The position numbers were made by a program, and so were the translations under genes. The notes beneath the pieces were generated by a model, which had not been told where the DNA came from, did no database searches, and saw only the letters and a program-made list of their open reading frames with translations. A stretch of 64,000 nt of DNA. Origin: Sphagnum magellanicum. Taxonomy: Eukaryota > Streptophyta > Sphagnopsida > Sphagnales > Sphagnaceae. This document shows, one piece after another, positions 11,955 to 22,740 of this stretch (the stretch's first letter is position 1; each line of letters begins with the position of its first letter). The DNA lies in assembly GCA_021904315.1 (NCBI GenBank), contig CM038911.1:18139390-18203389 (forward strand). Reading direction: 5' to 3'.

Positions 11955-14900
11955 AGATCATGGAGGACAAATTGTCCTTTGGTATTGGCAACATGCCATA
12001 AACTTGGCCAAGGTGACCATGTTCGTAGTCTGCATGAGCTCAACAAGAATGCTCATGTGGGTGAGGGGCAAGGCCGAACAAAAACGTCTTCTAACTTTCT
12101 GTGTATTTGGACAGGCAAGGAGTAGATGTTCTTCATCCTCTACCTTCTCGAAGTCGTAGCCTCGACAAAGCCTCTTAGCGTATGGCATGCCTTTCCATGC
12201 ACTTAACATTACCTCAAGCTGCGTGTTGCCACACTGAAACCAAGCCAAAACTTTCCACAATTGAACACAACTGATGTCACACAAGTAGTTTTCGCTTTCG
12301 AACAACATACCCTTGAAGCGCAAGTATCTTATCTATACGCTAGTCCCAATCTCACGGTTGGTAAAGAGCTTTTCAATGAAAACCAGCCGCATATTATCCT
12401 TCACCCTTTTTACACTCAACATTGTGTGGGGGAAACCTGAAGGGGGTGGGGCCTTAGCTTCCTAAGTTCCCATTCGTATGTTGTGCGTGTTGCACCAAGG
12501 TACTTGGTTTTCTACCCAACCTCTGACCTTTACTAGACGAGTCGGATGTATGTGCGTTGTTTCAGGAACCATTCCCAGCAACGATTGAGCAGTCCCTAAT
12601 TGGAGCGCAAGGGTCTTTGCAAGTTGAAACATCATTTCCAGCGGTGGTTGAACCGGAGGTAAAAAACCTACCACCTCTTAGGGTTGATTTTAAAGTAACC
12701 AATTTTTCACAGATTTGGCCCAACATTTTTTTCCCATAACAAGCATAGCAAGTTGGGCTTCCCATGTCTTTCCTAAAATGCGGTCTTTGGTGACCGTGCT
12801 CACACGGTTATAGTACAACAACGCTTGTCCCCATGCAAAGTGTTCAAAGGGGAATTTGCCAAATTTTGCCAGCATGATGGACATGCTAGTGGTTTTTTGC
12901 ACCTCGAGCAAGGATTTGAGGAACCCTCAGTACACTACTTCAATAGCCTCTATTTTTTTGGAGTCCACCCAAACCTCATAGGCATAGCTTGTTGTGGAAC
13001 GCACCAATGTGTAGAAGAGGTCACAATGTAGTTTAACATCCATAATACGTAGCTCCACATATCGGTGGTTTAATGTAAACAACGAGTGTTTACTGGCAGC
13101 TGCTAAATGTTCCACTGCATTATCCAGGTTTGAGGTGGTTTCGAGCAAGATCCCCAGGTATTTGAGGTCTTCACACACTCAATAACGTCACCTTCAAACA
13201 TAAATTCTTGGCATGGGTTAGCAGAATTGAACACCATGACTTTGTTTTTTTCACGTTCATTGTAAGTCCACGTTCAACACAAAACTGTTGGAGTGTGTTT
13301 AACTGGTGTTGCAATCCCACCTTTGACTTCGACGTCAGAGCAAAGTCATTTGCAAAAAGTAACATCAATACGTGCACGTCTGCTAGGGTCAGTGCATTTC
13401 ATTCTCTACCATCCAAGCACCCTTCTAGGGCATCCAAATATAGCCCAAACAGGAGGGAGCTAAGAGGACAAACTTACTTCACACCTTGTTAGCACCTGAA
13501 GTTAGAGGTGACACCCTCATTTGGGTGGTTGATGCGTATGGTATCCTTGGCATACATCGCCTGCAGGCATTGCAAAAAACGCCTCTCCACCCTGAGGCCA
13601 ACCAATAGCTGCCATAGCGCTTCACGTGGCACAGTATCGAACGCCTTTCTGAAGTCCACAAAACAAAAATAGAGTGGCTTCTTCTTTGCCTTGCTCTGTT
13701 CTATGAGAGTACGCAATATGAAAAGTTGGTTAGTAGTGCGGTAATCTTTACGAAACCCAGTTTGACCCTTGGCACGCAACCCATGTTATTCAGCCCACTT
13801 GTTCAACCTTTTGTCAAGGATCATAACGAACAACTTTGTTAGGATAGGCCCAACTGTTATCCCCCTATAGTTGTCAAATTCGGAGGCATCACCCCCTTTA
13901 AAGAGCGTGTGGACCACCCCACTGGAAAGGGCTTTTGGAAACCCTTCCGCCAAAAAGCAATTGAATGTTGTCAATAGTGGCATGTGTAGTAGTTCTCTCA
14001 CATCCAGAATGAATTCAATTTTCATACCATCCAAACTGGTGGCCTTGTTCCTTTGTAGCTTTTTTAGCACCTAAAGCAGCTCAACTAGTGTGATATCTGT
14101 GTTCAAGGTGTGGTTAGGTGGAGGTTCAGTTACCTGAGCCGAATATCTAGTTTGTAGCCGTATGGGTGGTGGAGACTAGCTAACTAGCTAACTAGCCCGC
14201 GGAAGCCCTCCAAAAGCGTAGCTGCATTGGTCTTGTCCACAACGGGTGCCCTAGGCTGGTACTTTTTCCAAAACGAAAATGCATCCACCTTGGCAAGCAC
14301 ACACATATGTTGAATTCTTGCAGTTTCCCAGAAAATTCTTTTCCTTTTTAATAAATTTTAAAGTTTATTTTCTTGATGTTTAGCGGCATGCAAATCGGGG
14401 TTGGCTTTCAACTAGAACCTCAGTTCATATTTCCTTGTACGGCAATTAACGTTAAACCAAGGTTTATGGAAGTGTCTCTCTCTGTAGCTCCCTCCCGGAA
14501 AGCTTGTTACCAAAAGTAGACTTTGTTGCAACACCCACGCATTGTTGCAATAGGTCAGCTAACCCATCTGCCCCCAGATGTCTAATCGAGTCAGCAACCC
14601 ACAGGTTTCCAAGACTCGTTATAAGGGCAAGTTGATATTCTTCAGCTTTTGATTTATCATATTTGAACCTAGGCAAGAATTTTTTGGTTACAACCATATG
14701 TTGTAGTTCAACAAAGCTACAATCGATGTTCAATTGTAAGTGTAACGGCCTGTGGTCAGAGTCTCCCCCCATCGCACAGTAACGGGTGTCATCTATTATC
14801 ACCTCAAGGTGTGTAGTAGCTTGCCAAACTACAGGTGAGCCAACAATATAATGAACAATGTTGCGCCCCCCATTTGCCAAGCAAGTGAACTCCCCTAATT

Positions 14901-15560
14901 TGTCACCAAGTGTCCGGCCATTGTGGATGAGCAACTCAACGTCACAACATAAGTCCAGGAGCTTACGGCCCTAGCCACTAACACTAGCGTCGTGGTTCTG
15001 TCGTTTAGCCACAACATTTGGTTGCTTGGTCTTAGCAAGCTCAGGCGCTTGTAACAGTTCACAAAGGTCGCTAGTGTCAATGGTATTTGGTAGCGTTGCA
15101 ATACGTGCATTAAAATCCCTTCCCAATAGTATTATGCCCCTTAGAGTTTGAACGTTAGTAATATCTACTGTTAGGTTTTGGAACAAGGATTCGTTCTTGT
15201 GTTTGGAGCCAACAGGGGCAGCGTGCACTACGCAAACAAACAAGTTAGGGGCGGCACCCCTGCTAACCCGTATCCATAGATAAGAATCGTGGCTTCCTTC
15301 TTTCCATTGTGACAAGTTTGGGCTAAGGTGGCTACAGAAGTAAGCAACAACCCCCCCCACTATGTTTTATCGCGTTTGTTTTTCCCAGCTACATAGTGCG
15401 CGCTACCGCAAGTGAGTCACACCCTTCAATGTGTGGTAATTGTTGGCCTAAGAAGTGCCAAGTTTCGGTAAATAAGACGAGGTTAGCACCTTGAAACAAT
15501 TCTAATATTTGCACCCCCATTTCCAGTTTGTTTACACCACCCCCGTGCATGTTCCATAAT
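11955..15560 (-). pseudogene. LINE endonuclease-reverse transcriptase, broken
   Basis: Endonuclease landmarks on the minus strand are ILWNMHGGG, LVLFTETWHF, SGGVVAYF, LLGRDFNAR and GDSDHRPL, that is the E, DFN and SDH catalytic blocks. Reverse transcriptase landmarks are NKATSLDGM, NYRGITV, GFRKDYRT, CFVDFRKAFDTVP (motif A), CPLSSLLFGLY (motif B) and LLFANDFAL (motif C). Motif C should read ADD; here the first Asp is Asn (AAT), removing a catalytic metal ligand. Motif B has two stops where related elements carry Gln. A frameshift follows near 13200, and DLKYLGI resumes in another frame. The segment closes with EEHLLLACP and a TGA near 11955. Confidence 0.85.
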
Positions 15561-15569
15561 ATTACGCAT

Positions 15570-16438
15570 AGGTCTCTTTGGTCCCCGCGCCCCTAAGAGG
15601 GTGAACAAATTTGAATGCCGTTGACGAAGAGCTCGGTTGCGCGCCAGAAGGCATGCTTGCCTGTCGCCTTGGCCTTTTTGAATAATGGCCACAGCTCCGA
15701 CTTACGTGCTTGTTGTGTGGGTGTGAAGTTTTTGTCCAAGCCCAACTTGGTCCCCGCTAGGCCCTTACGCCCTCATAGCACGGCCTGACGGTCTTCGCTC
15801 GTTATGAAATTGAGTAGCATTGCGTTGGGGCGCATGTTTGTTGTCAGGGCGGAGGCCCACATAGTTGCAAGCTGTTACCGTGTGGCGATAACAACCTTGA
15901 CACGCAACTTCATTTGGCCTTACAATAGTTCTGTGTTGAGCCACTACACCAGCTCCTTTTCAGTCTCACCCTTTTTGGCCTCAAAGCCCGTGAAGCGCAG
16001 GTTGAGCTTGTGTTCCTTTTGTTTGGGCACGTCAGCCAAGGTCTCCACAGCCCGGTTGACCACCTGGTGCACGTTCTTGGCCATCACCGTGGTCCACTTA
16101 GGTTCCTAAGTAGATGTAACCTTAGCTGTGACAGCTGCAGTCGCCTCGCGTTCCATTAGCTGGTTGATCGTAAGGTTGCCAGTGGCCGTGAGAGACACAA
16201 TGTTCTCGATGGCTGCATCCATTTTGGACAGTCGCGTGTCAACAGGTGAGTTGTTAGTCTTGAGACCCATGACTAGCTAGTGCTCGGCCATGGCTACCTA
16301 GTAGATTGCCAGGGGTGCATTGTCTGGGATGTTGAGCCCAATGTTGTTGCAGTGCATCTTGGTGATGTCCTTTTTTAATGTGAAAATGTCCAATGCTACA
16401 ATGAAAGGACATAGTAGCGGTGCGACAATGAACGCCAT
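15570..16438 (-). pseudogene. LINE ORF1-like segment, broken
   Basis: From ATG 16438 the frame reads through a probable coiled-coil stretch (IENIVSLTATGNLTINQLME) and an LRFTGF...ETEKELVQWLN block that resembles the RNA-binding part of L1 ORF1 proteins. It ends in a basic FTPTQQARKSELWPLFKKAK segment of the kind seen in LINE ORF1 C-terminal domains. Several TAG/TAA stops interrupt it (one after PDNAPLAIY). It would normally encode the RNA chaperone that packages element RNA. It cannot do so here. Confidence 0.65.
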
Positions 16439-17739
16439 TGCGAAGTTCTTCAAATCCTTAACCCTAAATCAATGTCTTTCAAAACGCTAAAACATTGAAA
16501 TTTTTAGTTTATTTTATAAACCCTAAAATCTGATATCATTATAAAATTTGAAACTTTGAAGCCCTAAAAAACACATGTTGCCTGCTTATGAAACTTGAAA
16601 AAATTGAAATTTCAAATTCTTAAGATTTTAGAATTCTTCAAAAGTAGTAGAATTTGAAGCCCTAAACCCTAAACCTTAAAGATCTTGAATTCCTCTGGGT
16701 TTTAAAGGCCTAAAATCTTCAAAGGTTATTATTTTGAAAACCCTAAAAGTTTAGTACACTATGATTTATAACACCTTAAAATCTTCGGGATGCTACAAAT
16801 ATTGAAACCCTTAAAAACTTAAAACCGTCAGAAGTATAAAACCCTAAAAACATTCCCAAAAAAAAAAAAAACTTTAAACTTGCAACAACGTCGTTGCTAC
16901 TGAAGTTGAGGCCGCCATCGCCACTATCCTTGCTACAACGCCAGACTTACGTTACTGTCCAGCCTCATGCTATTGCGTTGTTGAGTCATATGATGTTGAA
17001 TTTTGTTTTGATTTTAAAAAAAAAAGGATACTTGACTTCACACTCTACTAGTCCATAGTAGGTTGCAACAATGGGGAGGAAGGTGTTTGATGTGTTGAGT
17101 TGAGGATGAGATTTTTGCTAATGGCTTGAGGAACCTTCACTTGCCCTTAGATGGTGCCAAGCAAATCTTCTCATTTACAACACCATCGAAACTCAAATTT
17201 TTGTCACAACTCTTCCATAATCTTCATTTCAAATCAAACAATTGGCTTATTTGTTTGGTGCAAGGATTCTTACATTTCAAAAAAAAATCATAATCTGGGT
17301 GGTGGGAAGCTCTGGGTCTAAACCCTGAACCCTAAACCCTAAAAAGCCCTCCATGAAGCTCTGGGACTTTAGGGTTAAGCACATTGTGTCTCTTCCTAGT
17401 CATGCTTTCCAGGATGATGACAACAGCTTGACAAAATATGTTTCAATAAAAGGTTGCAATTTGCTGCGCAAGTGGTCCACTACCTTACTTTACACAAAAC
17501 CATATTTTGCACACTGAAATGGAAAAACAATTATGTTCATTTCTTAAGCCCAAACTTTCTTCAAAGGAAAAGCTTGGGACTTGATTTATTCCCAACACAA
17601 ATGAAGTTTTTGCCTGAAGGGGAGGAGCCCTATTCCAAGTTCCACCAAAGGAAATTGTCTTCTTCAAATGGAAATTAAAAGAAAGGATTAGGGCAATGAA
17701 TTTTTTTTCTTTGTAACATACAAAATGTTTTTCTTTTTC
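16439..17739. other. Intergenic with CCCTAAA-type words
   Basis: No gene seen. Degenerate telomere-like CCCTAAA words recur from about 16440 to 17345, including TGAACCCTAAACCCTAAAA near 17327. The first 400 bases may include the promoter-bearing 5' leader of the LINE. Confidence 0.5.
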
Positions 17740-18240
17740 ACACAAAATGTGTCACTTTCTTTTGGGTGCAAAATCCTAATTACAACTGTTGTCTGTAAGT
17801 AGACTATAGGAATCAGGGCTTTTATTTTATTATTTTTTGGTTATAAAAATTGGCAGATTTATCCAAAATTGAGTAAATTTTAGTCAAATTTACACTATAA
17901 GTTTTTCATTCAAAATTGCGACACAAAATGTGTCACTATTTTTTGGGGCGCAAAATATTAGACTTTCACCATCCTAATTACAAATGCTGTATTTAAGTAG
18001 ACTATAGGAATCAGGGTTTTTTAATTTAATTTTTGGTTATAAAAATTGGCAGATTTATCCAAAAATGAGTAAATTTAGTTGAATTTACACTATGATTGTT
18101 TTCATTCAAAATTGGGACACAAAATGTGTCACTTTCTTTTGGGTGCAAAATATTAGACTTTCACCATCCTAATTACAAATGTTGCTGTAAGTAGACTATA
18201 GGAATCAGGGTTTATATATACATATAATTTTGTGATATCA
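17740..18240. repeat. Tandem repeat, period 181-196 bases, about 2.6 copies
   Basis: Copies begin at about 17740, 17921 and 18117 with ACACAAAATGTGTC. They continue through a TTGGG-GCAAAAT block and TAGACTATAGGAATCAGG. The first two copies go on into TTGGTTATAAAAATTGGC, while the third diverges after the GGAATCAGG block. In copies 2 and 3 the starting word is extended to GACACA-AAA-TGTGTC, a perfect inverted repeat. Confidence 0.85.
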
Positions 18241-18533
18241 AAATTTGGCAATTATGTTTTTCCAAAAAATTACCAAATTTTGGCCCCAAAAAAACGTATG
18301 ACAAAATTTCTCAGTGAAATGGTAGTAGGCTGGTTCAGGCTAGTTCAGGTCCAAAACTCAGAGAGAAAAAAAGCAACAAAAAATGGAGAAAAAAAAAAGA
18401 GAGAGGGTCTATTTTATTTTTCCATTTCGAAGAAATAGTTCAAATTTAATTTTCCAAAGCTCCTAATTTTGCTTACCGACTGTCGGACAAGGGGAGCGGC
18501 AGCTCCGCGCCTTCCTTTCGCCCGCCGGATGCC

Positions 18534-18690
18534 ATCTTCCCCGCAGCAGCGAGCGAGCGACGAGAAATCTTCCCCGCAACAACGAGCGAGCGAGCCACGG
18601 GCAATCTTCCCCGCAGCAACGAGCGAGTGGGCGACGAGCAATCTTCCTCGCAGCAGCCACCCAGCCACCCAGCGAGCGAGCGGGATTTCC
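18534..18690. repeat. GC-rich tandem repeat (33/37/37 bases), four copies
   Basis: ATCTTCC starts copies at 18534, 18567, 18604 and 18641. Each is followed by a CGCAGCAACGAGCGAGC-like block. This CGAGCGAG-rich patch lies about 0.8-1 kb upstream of the AP2/ERF start codon. Both strands are open across it (18469-19068 on the plus strand), which follows from its composition rather than proving a gene. Confidence 0.75.
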
Positions 18691-18761
18691 AGGAATTTAA
18701 TTTCTAGGCTTTTTGCAGCTACGCAAGTTGCAACAACAATATTGCAGGCACGTCGATTCAA

Positions 18762-18771
18762 ATTATATAAA
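18762..18771 (+). promoter_or_regulatory. Candidate TATA box for the AP2/ERF gene
   Basis: ATTATATAAA stands out in a locally GC-richer region. Transcription from about 30 bases downstream would give a pyrimidine-rich leader of about 700 nt before ATG 19502, or less if an intron is removed. This is positional inference only. Confidence 0.35.
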
Positions 18772-19501
18772 AACTTGCCGCTTTTCTGTGAATCCCATCT
18801 TGTGGCCTTGGGACGACACCACGGACACTTGCTTGTGTCCCTGTTGCGTCACAGACGATCAACGCAGCCTTGGACGCGTCTTCCGATAGTAACAAGTCTC
18901 CTATTGATTCGTCTTCTTGTAGCTTTTGTCTCTACAACAAGTACGCTCTGCGTTTCCTTGTTCGTCGTCGTAGTCGTCATCTTCGTCTTCATTTCTCTCT
19001 CTCTATCTGGTTTCAAATCCGTGTTTCGTTGGGGAACGGCATCTGATTTTGGCGGCAGTCGGAGTTAGCTAGGAATCTGTGATTCGAGCTCATTCCCCTC
19101 TTTCTTCGCCCTGATCATCCTTCTTGTACACGCGCTGAAGTTGTCGCTCTTCCTTTGTCTCCTTGAAACTGCTTATCACAATTGAGCGTTGTCTCGGTTT
19201 GCAGAGAACGGTTCCTTCTTCTTCTTCTTCTTTCCTGGTGTGATCTGTTTGCGATGCAAATTTGGCAAGCTCGGCTTCAAGCCTTGAGCAGAACTTTTTG
19301 CGTGTATTTGCAATTGCATAGATGTGCTTCTTACTGTCAGGAAATTTTTCCTTCCCGTGAATAAGACTTCTTCCGTCAATTCTGGTCTCTGGAGTTCGCT
19401 CGTTTCTTCAGCGCCACAGACGAGTACCGATAGACAATTTTAGTTGCGTTTCGACAGAACAAGGGAGAGTTTCTGTGGTCGCGAGGCTGCGGACTCAACA
19501 G

Positions 19502-20734
19502 ATGGCGTCGGTGTCTACTGCGATGCGTGGTGAGCCCGGACAAGATAACAATGCAGCGTCGGATTTGAAGAAAATTTGTGAACGGACTGTGCAAGGGTTT
19601 TGCAGTGCTGTGAAGTCGTCCATCTCATGCATCCCCCCCTTGCTGCCGCGAAGAAACGGTGACCACTTCTCATCCGTCGTGAACAGGATGGCAACTTGGC
19701 CGAGACGAGCCAGTCGCAGATTGAGAGAACGAGCATCGCCGAATGCGCAACTTGGATCCGACTCTCCTGCCGGTGGTCGTCATTGTCGTTCCTTTCCTGC
19801 TCATGGACTTCCATTCGCATCGCTCACCGTCAATAAGCCGCACAGTCAATACAACTCCGACATCTTCAAGACTTCAAGGCCGTGCAACTCGTCAAATGGA
19901 GGCGATGAACAGGAGGAGGAGGAGATGGCTACAGTCGGCGGCACTGCAACTGCATCACAGGTGAATGCGCCTCCTTTTTGTGACGACGCCAGTCTCGATG
20001 ACGATATCATGTTTTGGAACACTCAGGTAGAAAACTGCCTTCAAGAGTTTGGAGTAGAGGACGATTTTCAAATGTACATGATGAAGGGAGTACTTGAATT
20101 GGAGCAGAAGAGCTGCTGCTGCTCAGCACCAGCGATCTCGCCGGGAAATGCCTGGACTGAGAACTTGACGGAATTCGATCGTGTAGTAGAATATATGTCA
20201 ACAGCTTTTGCTTCTGAATCCCAGCACGAAGGAGCGGGAGATTCATCAGTCACCACAGTCTCGGAGAACGAAACTGCGAGTTCTGCAGTATCATCACAAG
20301 AGCTGCTTCAAAAGACAGGAGTTCAGGAAGCTGGCCATCGGTACAGAGGAACACGTCAAAAAGAGGAAAAATGGGTCTCGGAAATCAGGCCCACAGGCTC
20401 AAAGAAGACGGTGTGGCTAGGCACATACGCAACGGAAGAAGAAGCTGCACGCGCCTTTGATGCCGGGGTCTTTTACTACGGCAAGTCTCACATTCCCTAC
20501 AATTTCCCGGACTCTCCTCAAGTGCTCCCAACCATAAACGAAAAGCCACAAGACGTCTGCCACAAATTCGTGAAGAACCAGGCAAGGAGAAATGCAGAGA
20601 GGGCGTGGCCATCGTCTGGCACTGCTGATCCACAACACCCATCTGCAATCCTAGAACAGACGTCATCTTCTCGCACGTCCAGGGGATGTTTTCAGGGTGG
20701 TAAGAGAAGGAAATCCAATTCCCAGTTAAGTTGA
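19502..20734 (+). CDS. AP2/ERF-family transcription factor, 410 aa, single exon
   Basis: ATG 19502 opens an uninterrupted 410-codon frame ending at TGA 20732-20734. The single AP2 domain lies at about residues 280-337 (YRGTRQKEEKWVSEIRP, then VWLGTYATEEEAARAFD and YNFPDS), so it belongs to the ERF/DREB superfamily, nuclear DNA-binding regulators of GCC-box or DRE-type promoters. Position 14 of the domain is Val, as in DREBs, but position 19 is Pro instead of Glu or Asp, and the usual W-G pair before KWV is replaced by KEE. The N-terminal 280 residues include a basic patch (RRASRRLRERA, about 68-78), an acidic run (DEQEEEEE, about 135-141) and an acidic helix (LDDDIMFW to DDFQMYMM, about 165-194) that could activate transcription. 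A C-terminal KRRK may be a nuclear localisation signal. The next in-frame Met is about residue 8, and a GTG at 19475 was rejected as a start. Confidence 0.9.
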   Translation: MASVSTAMRGEPGQDNNAASDLKKICERTVQGFCSAVKSSISCIPPLLPRRNGDHFSSVVNRMATWPRRASRRLRERASPNAQLGSDSPAGGRHCRSFPAHGLPFASLTVNKPHSQYNSDIFKTSRPCNSSNGGDEQEEEEMATVGGTATASQVNAPPFCDDASLDDDIMFWNTQVENCLQEFGVEDDFQMYMMKGVLELEQKSCCCSAPAISPGNAWTENLTEFDRVVEYMSTAFASESQHEGAGDSSVTTVSENETASSAVSSQELLQKTGVQEAGHRYRGTRQKEEKWVSEIRPTGSKKTVWLGTYATEEEAARAFDAGVFYYGKSHIPYNFPDSPQVLPTINEKPQDVCHKFVKNQARRNAERAWPSSGTADPQHPSAILEQTSSSRTSRGCFQGGKRRKSNSQLS

Positions 20735-21989
20735 AGAAGGACTCTGAACCAATTTTCACTAGTAAAATTTCTCTTTGGGATGGTGCAAAAACTTACCTTA
20801 AGAACAAGGAAGAACATGACGTTCAATCGTTTCTTGCTCCCTCTGCTACAACAGCTCAAATCATGCATCCTGGACATGTTCAAGAAGAGTATGTGAAGGG
20901 ATGACAAAGACACAAAACAAATGCTGGATGCATGATGCTTCAATGGAATTATGCTGCAAACTTAAAGTCTGGAGGAAATACAACTGAAGTGTATTGCTCT
21001 TGCTAACATACAGAGCAAGCTGCTGTTGATCACAACATGACACAGAAGGAAAGAAATTGCAACAGAAGTTCACTTTCAGATGTTGCTTCTGAGATTGCTT
21101 TTCATGACTGTCTTCACTGCTACAATCATCCATCTTCTGTGTTCTCTTTTTCCAGATCATCTCCTCTTCTTCTCTACTTCGCTCCTTGGCCTGAACAACT
21201 CCTTGAGCAATAGAAAGCATGACCCAAGGACCATTTAGGGTTTTGCCCCCTGGGCCAGTTTTGGTTGTAGATTATTTTTGCTGCTGAAGAAATGTTGAGG
21301 AGTTTACTAAAAGTTTTAGCACAAAAGTTCATAGGCTGAGGTTTAGCCAATTCTCAACTGACTTGTAATTTGAAACATATTTCACACACATGTAAATCAG
21401 CAGGTCTTCTGGACTTTCTTGTTGTAACCCTTGGCTTTGGTCTTATGACTAATGTCATATGATCAGTATGGAACACATATCCAGAGGTTTTATGAAGCCA
21501 GTATGAATTTGGGGCAGGTGGATCTTGCATTCACCAAAGCTTTTTTGAGGACATATTATGCAGTGGTTTACTGATGTGCAACTGTTCTTGAAAGATCATG
21601 GAAGATTGAGGCAATGTGCTAGGCAATCTTTTGGCCAGGTTCACTTGCTCAACTTCCCTTGTGATTTACTTTGTGTGGGTGCATTTTCAATTTGTCCATG
21701 ACCTCTCTGAACCTGTATGTATGCAGAAGAGTGGTACACAAAGTGGTATGAGGCCAAAGCATGCAATTGTTCAATACTGGTCTGGTTTAATCAACACCCC
21801 ATCCCGGGATCTGGAAGGGTGCAAAGATATTATGACAAATTTGCAGGAATTGGTTGTGCAAGGAATTGGAGAAAGAGATGTAGCAAATGCTCCTAATTTA
21901 GGAAGTTCTCTAACTCTTGTTGGATTGGGCAAGTGATGGATAATGTGCTTATGACTGATGCTGAATTTTGCATTGAACTTTAGGCTAGA
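20735..21989. other. 3' flank of the AP2/ERF gene
   Basis: Probably the 3' untranslated region for the first few hundred bases. Short open frames on both strands (minus 20861-21220, plus 21616-21936) show no family signature, and I see no further gene. Confidence 0.5.
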
Positions 21990-22740
21990 GCCAAAAGGAT
22001 AACCTAAAATAATCAATATAGAATAACCATAATAGCATATAGTAAATAGTTTAGAATAGTCCATAATAGCCTACAATAATATAGTAAAAAATAATCTATG
22101 GTAAATAACTTACAATATTTAATAATAGCTTAAAATAAAATAATTTAAAATACCCAAAAATAACTTATGATAAAATAATCAAATATGGTTTATGATAAAA
22201 TAACCTAGAATAGTAAAAAATAACCAATCGTATAATAGCTAACAATAAAATATAATAGTCAACAATAAGCAATATTAACCTATGATAAATAACCAATAAT
22301 AGCCAATGATAAAATAGCTAGTAATAGCTTAAAATAAAATAATTTAGAATAACCAATAATAACTTATAATAGACTACTCAAAAATAGCCTATGGTAAAAT
22401 AACTTAAAATAACCTAAGATAAAATAGCTAAAAATAGTTTATGATAAAATAACCAAAAATAACCTATGGTAAATAACTTATATTAATCAACAATAGCTTA
22501 CAATGAAATAGCCAAAAATAACATATGGTAAAATAGCTTAAAATGACTAGCACTAGCTTATGAAATAACCAAAAATAGCTTAAGGTAAAATAATTTTAAA
22601 TAATTAATAATAACATATAATAAAATAAAATACATATTTTAGAATAACCAATAATAGCCTATGAAAAAATACTTAATAACAGTTTATGATATAATAACTT
22701 AGAATAACCTATTGTAAAATAGCCAAGAATTGTCATTAGT
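21990..22740. repeat. Degenerate AATAACC/AATAGCC repeat block, about 750 bases
   Basis: The block is built almost wholly from variants of AAAATAACC and AATAGCTTATGGTAAAATA spaced roughly every 20-45 bases, with G and C nearly confined to these words. It looks like an old expanded satellite or low-complexity array eroded by point mutation. No open frame of note. Confidence 0.75.

Larger units (their letters stand above)
11850..16438 (-). mobile_element. Near full-length inactive LINE (non-LTR retrotransposon)
   Basis: Read on the minus strand, the order is an ORF1-like segment (from ATG 16438), an AP-type endonuclease (about 15560-14464), a reverse transcriptase (about 14070-12930) and a C-terminal part with HLLLACP, resembling the cysteine/histidine tail of many LINEs, ending at TGA near 11955. 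This order is typical of L1/Jockey-like elements. Many in-frame stops and at least one frameshift (near 13200, after the NVKKTK block) interrupt it. Base composition is clearly richer in G+C than the flanks. I could not identify target-site duplications or a poly-A tail with confidence, so the outer limits are approximate. Confidence 0.88.

Noticed and set aside
18469-19068. 199-codon plus-strand ORF upstream of the AP2/ERF gene
   Set aside because: Composed of the GC-rich tandem repeat and a pyrimidine-rich leader. No family resemblance, and it lies where the ERF promoter and leader are expected.
20861-21220. 119-codon minus-strand ORF
   Set aside because: Antisense to the presumed ERF 3' untranslated region, with no recognisable domain.
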